Positions 18,197-27,930 of a DNA stretch of 64,000 nucleotides are shown piece after piece. Each line of letters opens with the position of its first letter. Positions within the stretch are counted from its first letter, which is position 1. This DNA is from Nitrosospira multiformis. GTDB lineage: Bacteria; Pseudomonadota; Gammaproteobacteria; Burkholderiales; Nitrosomonadaceae. The stretch lies in contig NZ_FOCT01000001.1 of NCBI RefSeq assembly GCF_900110185.1, forward strand, positions 186,001 through 250,000, in the 5' to 3' direction. The translations under genes and the position numbers were made by a program. The notes under the pieces are model-generated. The model worked only from the letters and a program-made list of their open reading frames with translations, was not told the origin of the DNA and did no database searches.

Positions 18197-19901
18197 GGAA
18201 CACCTCGCTCGTATCCGGTCCGATTCCGCCACCCTCGCGACTTGCTCCGGCTATCGAGCATGAATGATCGATAGCGGTAAAAGACGCGCCACCCTGGAAC
18301 TGAGGAAAATGAGCGAACTGCGAGAGATCGTCGAACATGCGGTTTACCAGGGACTCGGCATCCGCGAGCTCGATATCCTCGGGGACCCGCTGGCCGTGAG
18401 CGACGTAGTAGAGAGGCAGACTGTGGCGCATGGCTATATCGAGCGCACAGCCCGTTACCACCGCTTCATCCAGCTTGCTGATGATGGCGCCCGCCAGACC
18501 ATCACCCCAGTAGGCTTGAACAACTTCGTCCAACGTATGCCAGCTCGAAGCAGCGTTGAGCAGCAACAGGCGCTTGATTTCACTGCCGCAGCCGCTCAGC
18601 ATGGCAACCTGTTCGGCCACCATCTGGTCGCGCTGCCCCACGCCAACCGTGTCGATCAGCACAATATGCTTGCCGCGTAATTCATTCAGCACGAGGGTCA
18701 AGTCCTGCGTATCCCTCACCGCATGTACGCTGACCCCCAGAATCTTTCCATAAATCCGTAACTGCTCATGTCCGCCTATGCGGTAGCTGTCGGTCGTCAG
18801 CAAAGCGACCTTGCTTGCTCCATGGCGGACAACACAACGCGCCGCGAGCTTCGCGGTAGTGGTCGTCTTACCCACACCGGTCGGCCCTACCAGGGCGTAA
18901 ACACCCCCCTTCTCCAGAATTTCGTTCTCGTTCCCGATAGTCTGAAGATTGCCTGTCAGTGCCGTTCTTACCCAGTTCATGGCTGCGCTTGCGTCCAGAT
19001 TTCCTGGCAATTGATCCAGCAGCGCCTGCACGGAATCATCATGGAGTCCTGCTGCCAGCAGCTGGCGAAATAATTGCCCGCGTACCGGATCGCGTCTCTC
19101 CTGTTCGTTCCGGCTTAGTGAGGCAAGTTGCTGCTCCAATGTCGAATGCATGAAACGGACTTCCTTGAGAACGCTGGCCGCAACCTTGTCCACGACTTGA
19201 AGGGAATCCAGCGCAAGCCGTCGCGGCTTGCGGGAAATTGCAATTTCCGGATTCACTGCCGTTGCTGAGTTGCATGTATTCTGTAACCGTTTCCGCCAGC
19301 TCCGGAAGTCTGACACCTTCGTTTCCCCCGCCATGCCGCTCGCTTCACGGGAGGTTGTTTCTCTGTTGCTTTTCTTCACTGACCCTTCTCCACTCTTCGT
19401 GGACTGCACGCATCCCGTGATTGCGCGAGGACGTTTGCTGGAAACTTGTGGAATGGCTTTTTTGTTGGTCCTGGCAGCGTGGCCTGTTTCTTGCGCCTTC
19501 TTGCGCGGCGAAGGAGGCAAATCAGGCTGGGGTGCCTCTTCAACATTTCTTTCAATTCTTGCCGTCCTTGCTGTCTGCTCCGCACCTGCAGCAGGAGGTA
19601 CAGCAGGATTTTCGGGCATACTTTTGGGAACCGCAGGTTTGGGAACGGCAGATATCGCTACCGACACGTCGGGCGAAAACCCGTTCTTGCTCTCTTCCCG
19701 CGGCCTTTGCTGCCGCCCATCTTCTTTCTGGCATTCCGGCAGCGGGAGCAGCGCAGACATATCGCTATTGCTCAAGGCCAATATCTCGACACCATTGTCT
19801 ACCGCCCGGTTCGACAGAATCACCCCGTCGGATCCGAGCTCATCGCGTACCATGCGCAATGCTTCACTGGTTGTTTTGGCAAAAAATCGTTTGATAGTCA
19901 T
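18189..19901 (-). CDS. flhF: Flagellar placement GTPase FlhF
   Basis: FlhF is an SRP-type GTPase that recruits early flagellar parts to their cellular site. In the 570 residues, about 1-45 form the conserved basic N-terminus (MTIKRFFAKTTSEALRMVRD), about 50-215 form a long low-complexity Pro/Ala/Lys linker, and about 225-550 form the NG domain with VGPTGVGKTTTTAK (near 340), DSYRIGG, DTVGVGQRD and SKLDEA. DTVGVGQRD replaces the usual DTAGxxxRD, a conservative change. The ATG overlaps the flhA stop by 4 bp. Confidence 0.93.
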   Translation of the reverse strand: MTIKRFFAKTTSEALRMVRDELGSDGVILSNRAVDNGVEILALSNSDMSALLPLPECQKEDGRQQRPREESKNGFSPDVSVAISAVPKPAVPKSMPENPAVPPAAGAEQTARTARIERNVEEAPQPDLPPSPRKKAQETGHAARTNKKAIPQVSSKRPRAITGCVQSTKSGEGSVKKSNRETTSREASGMAGETKVSDFRSWRKRLQNTCNSATAVNPEIAISRKPRRLALDSLQVVDKVAASVLKEVRFMHSTLEQQLASLSRNEQERRDPVRGQLFRQLLAAGLHDDSVQALLDQLPGNLDASAAMNWVRTALTGNLQTIGNENEILEKGGVYALVGPTGVGKTTTTAKLAARCVVRHGASKVALLTTDSYRIGGHEQLRIYGKILGVSVHAVRDTQDLTLVLNELRGKHIVLIDTVGVGQRDQMVAEQVAMLSGCGSEIKRLLLLNAASSWHTLDEVVQAYWGDGLAGAIISKLDEAVVTGCALDIAMRHSLPLYYVAHGQRVPEDIELADAESLVNRMFDDLSQFAHFPQFQGGASFTAIDHSCSIAGASREGGGIGPDTSEVFLD

Positions 19902-21976
19902 GCTCTGGCTCCAAGAATCGAAGTGACTTTAATATTGCTTGAATCGGGTACTTCCGCGTGCGACAGTATTTTCAGTTGAGGGACGGCACGGCGCAGAAAA
20001 CGCGCCAGCAAGGTTCGAAGCGGCGCCGGCACCAGCAACACGGGAACCAGCCCCACCTGCTCCTGCCGCTGACTGGCTCCAGCTGCCTCCCGAATGAGGG
20101 TATCGGCGAGTCCCGGCTCGATTCCGGCCCCCGTCGGGCTGGCTTGCAAAGCTTGCGTCAGCAACCTTTCCAGTCCGGAATCAAGCGCCATCACTTGCAG
20201 CTCACTGGCTTGGGGCCATATCTGCTGAACGATTGAGCGCCCCAACGCAATGCGCACCAGCGCCGTCAGTTCATGCGCATCCTGAACTTTCGAAGCGTGC
20301 TCGGCCAGGGCTTCGACGATGCTTCGCATGTCGCGTATATGCACATTCTCTTCGAGCAGATTCTGCAGCACCTTCTGCAAGGTGGAGAGCGGGAGCAGCT
20401 TCGGAATCATATCTTCCACCAGCTTGGGGGAATCCTTTGAGAGGCGATCCACCAATTGCTGCACTTCGGTGCGGCCCAGCAATTCGGCAGCGTGGCTGTG
20501 CACCAGATGATTGAGATGGGTGGCAACGACAGTGCCTGCATCGACCACCGTATACCCGAGCGACTGGGCGCGCTCTCGCTGACCTGTTTCTATCCAGACA
20601 GCGGGCAGCCCGAAAGCGGGATCGGTGGTGGCAAGACCCGGCACGTTGCCGGATACGATGCCCGGATTGATGGCGAGATACTGCCCCACATTGACTTCAC
20701 CGGTTCCAATAGTGACGCCCTTGAGCGTTATCCGGTACCCGTTAGGGCGCAGTTCCAGATTGTCACGGATATGAACAGTCGGCGGAAGATACCCGACCTC
20801 TTGGGCAAATTTCTTGCGCACGCCTTTGATCCGCCCGAGCAGCTCCCCGTCCTGAGCTTTGTCCACGAGCGAAATCAGCCGATAACCCACCTCCAGTCCC
20901 AGTATGTCTACGGGCATGACATCATCCCAGCTCGCGTCCTGCGCCTCCGCTTGGATAACGGGAGCTGTCGGCGCCTGCGCTGCAAGCCCCTTGCGGCGCT
21001 GTTCCATCAGATACGCCCCCCCCCCGCACAATGCAGCCAGCAGCAGAAAGGCAATGTGAGGCATACCGGGTATCAGACCCATGAGACCGATGATAGCGGC
21101 AGTCAAAGCCAATACCTGGGGCTTCGAGAAAAGCTGGCCTGCCAGTTGAGTGCTGATATCCTCATCTGTGCCGACGCGGCTTACTACCAGGCCGGCAGCG
21201 GTAGAGATAATAAGCGCGGGAATCTGTGCCACCAGTCCGTCACCGATGGCAAGCAGGGTGTAATTTCTGGCGGCGGTAGCAAGATCGAGGTCATGCTGCA
21301 GAACGCCGACTATCAATCCGCCAATTACATTAATAAAGAGGATGAGAATTCCCGCTATCGCATCTCCCCTTACAAACTTGCTCGCACCATCCATGGAGCC
21401 GTAAAATTCAGCCTCCTGCGCAATGGAGACGCGCCGCCTCCCCGCCTCCTCCTCACCGATGAGGCCCGCATTGAGGTCCGCATCGATCGCCATCTGCTTA
21501 CCCGGCATGGCATCCAGCGTAAAGCGCGCGGAAACTTCCGCAATGCGGCCTGCACCCTTGGTAATGACGATAAAGTTGATCACCACCAGAATAACGAACA
21601 CAACTATGCCGACTGTATAATTTCCGCCGACGAGGTAATGACCAAATGCCTCGATGACTTTTCCTGCCGCATCCGGCCCGGTATGGCCTTGCATCAGCAC
21701 CACGCGGGTAGACGCCACGTTGAGCGACAATCGCAGCAGCGTTGAAAGGAGCAGCACCGTGGGAAATACGGCAAAATCCAGCGGCTTGTGCGTATGGATG
21801 CTGACCAGCAGCACCATGATGGAGAGCGCGATGTTGAAGGTGAACATCATGTCCAGTAAAAATGCGGGCAGTGGCAGTACCATCATGCCGAGGATCATGA
21901 ATATCAGCAGCGGGCCTGCAAGGCTGCGCGCCCTCGCACCGCTAAACAGGTAAGTCAGTTTTGTCATCGCAGTCAT
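19898..21976 (-). CDS. flhA: Flagellar export gate protein FlhA
   Basis: FlhA is the large inner-membrane subunit of the flagellar type III export gate. The 692 residues include eight predicted membrane segments in the first 320, the FHIPEP-type cytoplasmic segment (FVRGDAIAGILILFINVIGG), and a C-terminal cytoplasmic domain that binds chaperone-substrate complexes. Length matches enteric FlhA (692). It lies directly after flhB with only the stop-to-start gap and overlaps flhF by ATGA. Confidence 0.96.
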   Translation of the reverse strand: MTAMTKLTYLFSGARARSLAGPLLIFMILGMMVLPLPAFLLDMMFTFNIALSIMVLLVSIHTHKPLDFAVFPTVLLLSTLLRLSLNVASTRVVLMQGHTGPDAAGKVIEAFGHYLVGGNYTVGIVVFVILVVINFIVITKGAGRIAEVSARFTLDAMPGKQMAIDADLNAGLIGEEEAGRRRVSIAQEAEFYGSMDGASKFVRGDAIAGILILFINVIGGLIVGVLQHDLDLATAARNYTLLAIGDGLVAQIPALIISTAAGLVVSRVGTDEDISTQLAGQLFSKPQVLALTAAIIGLMGLIPGMPHIAFLLLAALCGGGAYLMEQRRKGLAAQAPTAPVIQAEAQDASWDDVMPVDILGLEVGYRLISLVDKAQDGELLGRIKGVRKKFAQEVGYLPPTVHIRDNLELRPNGYRITLKGVTIGTGEVNVGQYLAINPGIVSGNVPGLATTDPAFGLPAVWIETGQRERAQSLGYTVVDAGTVVATHLNHLVHSHAAELLGRTEVQQLVDRLSKDSPKLVEDMIPKLLPLSTLQKVLQNLLEENVHIRDMRSIVEALAEHASKVQDAHELTALVRIALGRSIVQQIWPQASELQVMALDSGLERLLTQALQASPTGAGIEPGLADTLIREAAGASQRQEQVGLVPVLLVPAPLRTLLARFLRRAVPQLKILSHAEVPDSSNIKVTSILGARA

Positions 21977-21978
21977 CG

Positions 21979-23175
21979 TTATTCAGGTTTTCCAGGTTTT
22001 CCAGGTTTTCCAGTTCTTCCCGCTTCCTTGAACGCTTTGTTTTCCGGATCCAGCTCAACCGGCACGTCAAGTTCCGGCAAAACTGGGGCCTTGCCGCCCG
22101 GCGGGCCATATTGCTGATGACGGCGCAATTGATAGACGTAAGCGAGCACCTCGGCAACGGTGTTATAGAGGGTCTGGGGAATTTCATCCCCCAGCTCAGT
22201 ATGTTGATAGAGAGCACGGGCCAGCGGTGGCGCTTCCAGCACCGGCACTTTGTGCTGATGCCCTATCTCGCGGATTTTCAGGGCCAATAGATGCATACCC
22301 TTGGCGACGACTCGCGGCGCACCCATCTTGCCATCTTCGTATTTGAGCGCGACGGAGTAATGGGTAGGGTTTGTGATAATCACATCCGCCCTGGGAATTT
22401 CGGTCATCATGCGCTTTCTTGCCATTTCGCGCTGTTGCGCACGGATACGCCCCTTGATTTGCGGATTACCCTCCGTTTCCTTGTTTTCCTGACGAACTTC
22501 TTCCTTGGTCATCCTGAGCTTGCGGTAGTGATCCCACAACTTGAACGGCACATCCACTGTGGCAATCAGTATCATGGTACCCGCGATGGAAAGAAAACTC
22601 AGGGCAACCAGTTCGCCCATATGAGTCAAGCCCGGGACGAGTGGCCGGGCAATGAGCGACAACACGGATTCCTTGTAATGCCAGATCGTCCATACCCCTG
22701 CTCCACCGATCAGTGCGGCTTTGAGGAGAGCTTTTGCCAATTCGATCAGGCTGTGCAGTGAAAACATGCGGCTTAGGCCGCTCAGTGGATTTATCCGCTT
22801 GAAATCGGGATTGAGCGACTTCCAGCTGAAAAGCCATCCGGAAAGCAGCATGGGCGCAACCAGGGCGACCAGGATCATCAGTATCAGGAAGGGAGCGAAG
22901 GTAATCAGCACATGGAAGGATTGGTCGAACAGGCGCTCGACCAAGCGTGCCGACTCAAATCCGATCTCACGCGGGATATGCATTCCCTCCTTCATCAATC
23001 GGGCAAGCCGGCTGCTCAAGTGTCCACCCATGAGCCAAAGACCAGTCCCAGCTGTAATAAGGAGGGCAAATGTCGACAGTTCCGTGGAGCGCGGTGCTTG
23101 CCCCTCTTCACGAGACTTTTCCAGACGCCTGGGGGACGCCGGTTCCGTTCGTTCCTGATCGCTCTCTTCGCTCAC
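21979..23175 (-). CDS. flhB: Flagellar export switch protein FlhB
   Basis: FlhB is the autocleaving export-gate subunit that switches from hook to filament substrates. The 398 residues start EESDQERTEPASPRRLEKSR and contain four membrane segments and the cleavage motif NPTH in ADVIITNPTHYSVALKY. The C-terminal tail past about residue 375 is unusual: it ends in a run of GKP triplets (TGKPGKPGKPE) produced by a 9-bp tandem DNA repeat. GTG start at 23175 with AGGA upstream. Confidence 0.96.
   Translation of the reverse strand: MSEESDQERTEPASPRRLEKSREEGQAPRSTELSTFALLITAGTGLWLMGGHLSSRLARLMKEGMHIPREIGFESARLVERLFDQSFHVLITFAPFLILMILVALVAPMLLSGWLFSWKSLNPDFKRINPLSGLSRMFSLHSLIELAKALLKAALIGGAGVWTIWHYKESVLSLIARPLVPGLTHMGELVALSFLSIAGTMILIATVDVPFKLWDHYRKLRMTKEEVRQENKETEGNPQIKGRIRAQQREMARKRMMTEIPRADVIITNPTHYSVALKYEDGKMGAPRVVAKGMHLLALKIREIGHQHKVPVLEAPPLARALYQHTELGDEIPQTLYNTVAEVLAYVYQLRRHQQYGPPGGKAPVLPELDVPVELDPENKAFKEAGRTGKPGKPGKPE
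21983..22016. repeat. 9-bp tandem repeat in the 3' end of flhB
   Basis: Just over three copies of AGGTTTTCC (plus strand) encode the GKP triplets at the FlhB C-terminus. The unit is a multiple of three, so slippage would change the tail length without breaking the frame. Confidence 0.8.
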
Positions 23176-23449
23176 TGCAGATTCCTGTCACAACCCGAAT
23201 GACTGATAACTCCACGTGGAATTACTGCACGTGGATGACATGCGACATTATTGGGCAGCTCGGGAGTGTGCTATCGGGGAAAAAGAACGCAATTTTCCCC
23301 ATAATTCTCACGGCATCGCGGAGGGGATCAACACAGGGGGTTTTCTTTACACGGTGCGGAATGGGATTTCCGCATTCGGGCAGGATCAGTGGAGTGTTTC
23401 CCGCCAGAGGAGATTGTTGCCGGGTTTCCGGAAGGGTGACAACAGTTTC

Positions 23450-24392
23450 TCAGCCGGCCCTACTGCGCAAGGTTTCGGGATTGATCGCGCCATTCGTTTT
23501 GACTTCCGTTGTTTCCACGCCTTCCTTGCTTATTGCTTCGGCAGCCTTGTTACTCATCACAATGATGCTGATACGCCGGTTGACAGGATTCGTCGGATCA
23601 TTCCTGTCGAACAGGACTGCGGAACTCAGGCCCACCACGCGCATGATCTTTTGCTCATTCATCCCACCGAGAATGAGTTCCCGGCGGGAAGCATTCGCGC
23701 GATCGGCAGATAGCTCCCAATTACTGTAATTTTTCTCGCCACTCGCGTAGGGAGTTGAATCCGTGTGACCGGAAAGGCTTAGCTTGTTGGGCATTTCGTT
23801 CAGGACACTGCCAAGTTTTTTCAGAATTTCGCGGGTGTGCGGCTCCAGTTCAGCCTTGGCAAGCGCAAACATCGGCCGATTCTTATCATCGATGATCTGA
23901 ATGCGCAGGCCTTCCGTCGTAATATCCAGCAGTAACTGCTTCGTGAATTCACGCATGGTCGGATTGGATTCGATCAAACGCTCCAGGCGGCGCTTCAAGT
24001 CCTCCAGCCGACGTGCATCGCGCCGCTCCAGCTCAAGTTGTGCTGCCTTGAGACTAAGCGGTTTCTCGGAGCTGTCCACATCCATTTTTTGTACCTGCCC
24101 GTCCCGACGCATCAAATCTTTTCCGCCTCCCTGAATCAAACTTGTCCGGTCACCGCTCCCGGAATCTCTTTTCGGTACCGATTCCAGCGGTTTCATAAAG
24201 TAGTCGGAAATACCTTGCAATTGAGCCCGGGTCGCGGAACCGAGCAGCCACATAACCGAGCAGCCACATAAGCAGAAAGAACGCCATCATCGCAGTTACA
24301 AAATCTGCATAGGCAATCTTCCACTGGCCTCCGTGCCCCTGGCTTTGCCTCCTTACTTTCTTTATGACAATACGATGCTGCGTCTGGGCCAT
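23450..24392 (-). pseudogene. motB: Stator gene motB, split by a 16-bp tandem duplication
   Basis: MotB anchors the MotAB stator to peptidoglycan. The 5' frame (24150-24392) encodes the N-terminus and membrane helix with the ion-binding Asp30 in IAYADFVTAMMAFFLLMWLLG, then runs out of frame. The 3' frame (to 23450) continues from MWLLGSATRAQL through the OmpA-like domain (LSGHTDSTPYASGEKN, NRRISIIVMS). The break lies exactly at two head-to-tail copies of a 16-bp unit. Removing one copy restores a 308-residue protein, the usual MotB length. As read here no full MotB can be made unless a copy is lost or frames are switched. Confidence 0.9.
24240..24271. repeat. 16-bp tandem duplication inside motB
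   Basis: Two perfect copies of CCGAGCAGCCACATAA (24240-24255 and 24256-24271), with two further matching bases on the left. The unit is not a multiple of three, so gain or loss of one copy switches motB off or on. Confidence 0.95.
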
Positions 24393-24413
24393 GGCTGACC
24401 TCTTTCCCCTTTC

Positions 24414-25274
24414 TTATTTGTCTTTTGCCCGTCTGACGTGGCTTTCCAGTTCAGCGAAACTGGGCCGCTCCGTCGAGTAGAGCACCTTTCGTCCAAATTC
24501 GACTGCTAGTGCAGGAGTATAGCCATTGATGCTTGCCAGCAAGGTGACCCGGATGCATTGCAGTATCTTTGTCGATTCATTGAGCCTCTGTTCCAGTATC
24601 GAGGCAAAGGGCCCGACAAACCCATACCCGAGAAGAACACCAAGGAAAGTTCCCACGAGCGCTTGAGCGACAAGCACACCCAGTTCCGAGGGCGGCAGTC
24701 CTACGGATGCCATGGTATGAATCACACCCATTACCGCTGCAACAATGCCGAATGCCGGCATGCTGTCTGCCAACCGGCTTATGCAATGCACGGGGATTTC
24801 GCCTTCCTGGTGATGAGTCTCTATTTCGTTGTCCATCAGATTTTCCAGTTCGAACGCGTTGAGATTGCCTGCCACCATAAGACGAAGGTAGTCGGTCAAG
24901 AACTCGAGCGCAACCGGCTCGGCAAGAATATCGGGATAATTGGCAAAAATCGCGCTTTCATTGGGATCGTCGACATCAGGCTCGATCGACATCAATCCTT
25001 CCTTGCGAACCTTGACCAGAAGATCATAGAGCAGCGCCATCAAGTCCATATACAAGGCTTTGGTGTACCGGGGACGCTGCACAACCTTGGGAAGTGACTT
25101 GAAGGTGGCTTTGAGAGCTTTTTTCGTATTGCCCAGGGTAAATGCGCCCATTGCCGCACCCCCGATCATGAGAAGTTCGACCGGTTGAAACAGTGCAGCC
25201 AGGTGTCCGCCAGTCAAAGCAAAACCGCCGAACACTGACCCCAGCACGATGAGAGATCCAATAATGGCCAACAT
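24414..25274 (-). CDS. motA: Flagellar stator protein MotA
   Basis: MotA is the four-span stator subunit that pushes on the rotor. The 286-residue protein starts MLAIIGSLIVLGSVFGGFALTGG, has a cytoplasmic loop with the charged RKEGLMSIEPDVDDP and conserved Arg/Glu contacts, and the motif DSMPAFGIVAAVMGVIHTM. Length and the long N-terminal hairpin are of the enteric MotA type, distinct from the shorter motC at 15841. It is followed by the disrupted motB with a gap of about 20 bp. Confidence 0.95.
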   Translation of the reverse strand: MLAIIGSLIVLGSVFGGFALTGGHLAALFQPVELLMIGGAAMGAFTLGNTKKALKATFKSLPKVVQRPRYTKALYMDLMALLYDLLVKVRKEGLMSIEPDVDDPNESAIFANYPDILAEPVALEFLTDYLRLMVAGNLNAFELENLMDNEIETHHQEGEIPVHCISRLADSMPAFGIVAAVMGVIHTMASVGLPPSELGVLVAQALVGTFLGVLLGYGFVGPFASILEQRLNESTKILQCIRVTLLASINGYTPALAVEFGRKVLYSTERPSFAELESHVRRAKDK

Positions 25275-25504
25275 CTTTTTCTGATATTTCCTGTATCGAC
25301 TATTGCATTGCTGGAATAGGTAATTTTAGAAGCACGCCGGTAGTCCAGAGCGCTAGGTTCAAGCAATGTTGCCGCTCGCCTCATCACGGCTCTTCTACGG
25401 CAAACTGCGGTAACACAGCAAAATCCTGGATGTGTTCTCTATAACGGGTCAAACCCGCCGGACTTTAGCCCATCGAGCGTGTGTTGATTGCTTCCTGGAA
25501 AGTA

Positions 25505-25543
25505 AGCGGAAAAAAGCAAAAAGCAGCCGGAAAGAATTCCGGC
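25505..25543 (-). terminator. Rho-independent terminator after flhC
   Basis: On the minus strand, GCCGGAA-TTCTTTCCGGC folds as a 7-bp stem (25526-25543, loop of 4) followed by TTTTTGCTTTTTT. It is about 95 bp past the flhC stop and would separate flhDC from motAB. The rest of the 362-bp flhC-motA gap shows no further gene. Confidence 0.7.
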
Positions 25544-25636
25544 TCAGGAGAGAAAGAAATTGGATGCTGGCGGAGAACAATGTCCTCCGCGCGGAAAAAG
25601 GATCTGCGCGAGTATGGGGGCGCTGGGTGCTACGAC

Positions 25637-26185
25637 TTATATAGCTGCCTCTGCCACCATTGCTGTCCGCGCCTTGTTGGTTTTGCCGGCTCGGGAAGGC
25701 ATATGGCACAGCCCGCAAACGTAGCGGTGATGAAGATCGTTCGCGTGCACCACGAAATGCCCGCCGCATTGATTGCATGCAGTGGTCTGCATCAGTTTGC
25801 TTTCAAAGAAGCGCACCAGCGTCCATGCCCGGGTCAGGCTGAGTATCGGCTCCATTTCGCAAACCTGGCAGTGCTCCAGATAAAGCTTATAGCTCTTGGT
25901 GATTGCGCTGATGCCCCGGCAGTCGCCATGAGCAATCAGATAGCGGTAAATGTCAGCGAATACGGAGGAATGTATATTGGGCTGCCACGTAAGAAACCAA
26001 TCGGTGGAAAACGGCAGCATTCCCTTGGGTGGGGAAACGCCTTTCAGTTCCTTATAAAGTTTGATCAGCCGCTCGCGGCTCAGGGTGGTTTCAGACTCCA
26101 GTAACTGAAGACGCGCACCCAGGCGAATCAACTCGATCGCTGTCTTTATCTCGTTGGCTTCCGACACAATGCTTTTCTTGCGCAT
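25637..26185 (-). CDS. flhC: Flagellar master activator subunit FlhC
   Basis: FlhC forms the FlhD4C2 activator that turns on early flagellar operons. The 182 residues include the zinc-binding cysteines C137, C140, C157 and C160 (CNQCGGHF, YVCGLC) at the same spacing and positions as in the enteric protein. The conserved TDWFLTWQPNIHSS segment is also present. ATG start with AGGGGG upstream. It lies 81 bp after flhD and is closed by a terminator. Confidence 0.95.
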   Translation of the reverse strand: MRKKSIVSEANEIKTAIELIRLGARLQLLESETTLSRERLIKLYKELKGVSPPKGMLPFSTDWFLTWQPNIHSSVFADIYRYLIAHGDCRGISAITKSYKLYLEHCQVCEMEPILSLTRAWTLVRFFESKLMQTTACNQCGGHFVVHANDLHHRYVCGLCHMPSRAGKTNKARTAMVAEAAI

Positions 26186-26266
26186 AACTGATTCCCCCTC
26201 TCCTTGTCCTCAAACCGGGAAGCTCACTTCCCCAGGAAATTCTCGGCAAATATTTCAGGAAATACT

Positions 26267-26584
26267 CTATGAAATTTCTTCAACCGGCTGTCCTGCAAGC
26301 AGGATTGCCGTATGGGATTGCGCCATCAATTTGTCTTTGGTGTAGTTGGCAAGCATGCCGAAGACCAAATTGTCGTCGAAACGTATCCGGCACAACATCA
26401 TGTTGGAGTTTGCCAGCTTGAGTATCTGCCCTGGAGTCAGCACTTCCAGGATATCGGCGATATCCTTGCTTATCCCCAGCCTGAAAATCGCCATATCCTT
26501 GTCGGCGATTACCATCTGCTGGGCCAGCATGAGATAAGTCAGATTGAAGTCCTTGATTTCCGCTGTCAGTTCGTTGGTTTGCAT
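26267..26584 (-). CDS. flhD: Flagellar master activator subunit FlhD
   Basis: FlhD is the partner of FlhC. I start at ATG 26584 because GGAGG lies 5 bases upstream and the resulting MQTNELTAEIKDFNLTYLML aligns with the enteric start; longer in-frame starts lack a ribosome site. The 105 residues contain the dimer and DNA-binding helices (RLGISKDIADILEVLTPGQILKLA). It is the first gene of flhDC; the 505-bp region upstream should hold its control sites. Confidence 0.94.
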   Translation of the reverse strand: MQTNELTAEIKDFNLTYLMLAQQMVIADKDMAIFRLGISKDIADILEVLTPGQILKLANSNMMLCRIRFDDNLVFGMLANYTKDKLMAQSHTAILLAGQPVEEIS

Positions 26585-27089
26585 TTTTACCTCCATCACA
26601 GTGAATGGGTGCATTGTGGAGGTTTAGAAGGGGAGAAAAAACCGGAGGTTGTCCGATTTGGGTGTAGAAAATGACAGCATTTCCGTGTAAGAAATTTTCC
26701 TACAACAGAACCCACCAGCTCGGAAGATATCCAGCGGGGCTGTATAACCTGCTCAAACGATGCTGGGGATGCGATACCGATAGCAGGTTATGCTGGTTCT
26801 GGTTGATCAACGTCAACTTTTTATGAAACTTTAGCGGTCAAGATCAAATTTTTAATAATCCTACAAAAAAATTCTGATCGAAAAACCGCCTATTTCATCA
26901 TGATCGCTTGGCAATCTCCTGCGCTCTCAGACTGAAACTCCATAACTCCATTACCGTTCACGGAAACCAGGTTATGTCAAGCACTTGAAATTGATTCAAC
27001 AATCATACCTCCGACCCTATCCATAGCTATAATATGGCTGAATGAAGGAGTGTTTAATTCAAAAAACCGAAGCAACACAAGGATAAATA
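26585..27089. other. Gene-free region upstream of flhD
   Basis: About 500 bp without a supportable gene, AT-rich towards 26.9 kb. It must contain the flhDC promoter on the minus strand and the promoter of the lipoprotein gene at 27090 on the plus strand. I could not assign a definite promoter, CsrA site or operator by eye. Confidence 0.5.
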
Positions 27090-27317
27090 ATGAGATCGTT
27101 GACCTCCCTAGTCCTCTTATTATTACTTACTCAAGTTGCTTCTTGTAATCGCCAGACGGAATCCAATAACCATCGTGTACCAGAAGCCACTAACTATAAT
27201 GACTGCATTCTCCAGCATATGAAGGGTATTGGCAGTGATCTTGCTGCACGAGCGATTGATGAAGCCTGTGCCGACAAATTTGGCGATTCTGAATCTCCAA
27301 AACAGACAGGTCTTTAA
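27090..27317 (+). CDS. Small putative lipoprotein
   Basis: A 75-residue product with a hydrophobic leader (LTSLVLLLLLTQVASC) ending in a plausible lipobox Cys, then a short domain of the common pattern YNDCILQHMKGIGSDLAARAI followed by a Cys and KFGD. Small proteins with a DC..M..G..SD.AA..I...C pattern occur widely in bacteria with no assigned function. ATG start with AGGA 8 bases upstream. It starts the accessory region next to the flagellar cluster. Confidence 0.6.
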   Translation: MRSLTSLVLLLLLTQVASCNRQTESNNHRVPEATNYNDCILQHMKGIGSDLAARAIDEACADKFGDSESPKQTGL

Positions 27318-27400
27318 TTTATGCTCAACAGATTTATCTCCAAATTTTTGTCCCACATCTATACTTTTCTTTTATAAGCATTTCTTAAAACTACAATCGA

Positions 27401-27877
27401 TTGCGGGAAAAAGTCTTGGAACTATACGAGATTGGGGCTGTTACTTACTGCACAAATGTCACCCCCGGCGACTCTCTTTTCCCTGAGGAAGCAGAATACG
27501 TGGCGTCTCAAGTCTCTGAGCTATTTCTATCACGCCTCGCAGAAAGCCCCTATGCAGAAGACGTTGGGGTTATCCGAGCTGAATACGAGCTCGGTTGCGT
27601 TATCACTACCATTACCATCGGCGCATCGCTCGCGGGCCTTTACAAAATTATTGTCGATTACGAAAAATTCAAATCCGGACTGTCCCAATTAGCCAAAGAC
27701 CTCAATGGCGTCTATGTGCGTGTTAAACAATCCTTGCACAGGAATGGTTCAACATACATCATGAGAATAAATCTCCCAGATGAGAGAGTTCTAGAAGTCA
27801 CCCTCAAAAAAGCTGAAAATCAAGAAATTAAACCCCTCTCTCCCACCAAAAGCATAACCAGCCGTTCCAGGAAATAA
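27401..27877 (+). CDS. Hypothetical protein with one membrane segment
   Basis: A 158-residue reading frame with TTG as the only usable upstream start and no clear ribosome site. About residues 68-90 (LGCVITTITIGASLAGLYKI) could span a membrane; the C-terminal part is soluble and basic. Composition looks coding, but I recognise no family. A stop codon lies directly upstream in frame. It could be a truncated gene in this eroded region. Confidence 0.45.
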   Translation: MREKVLELYEIGAVTYCTNVTPGDSLFPEEAEYVASQVSELFLSRLAESPYAEDVGVIRAEYELGCVITTITIGASLAGLYKIIVDYEKFKSGLSQLAKDLNGVYVRVKQSLHRNGSTYIMRINLPDERVLEVTLKKAENQEIKPLSPTKSITSRSRK

Positions 27878-27930
27878 CTTTTCCTGTTGACCCTTCAGCA
27901 ATAAAAAACCGCCAGTTTAAATTGCGGCAA

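Noticed and set aside
20456..21745. 429-residue plus-strand frame
   Set aside because: It is antisense to flhA; no motif or ribosome site, and flhA is certain.
23276..23374. Two hairpins in the motB-flhB gap as terminators
   Set aside because: GGGGAAAA/TTTTCCCC and TGCGGAA/TTCCGCA both lack a following T-run on the minus strand.
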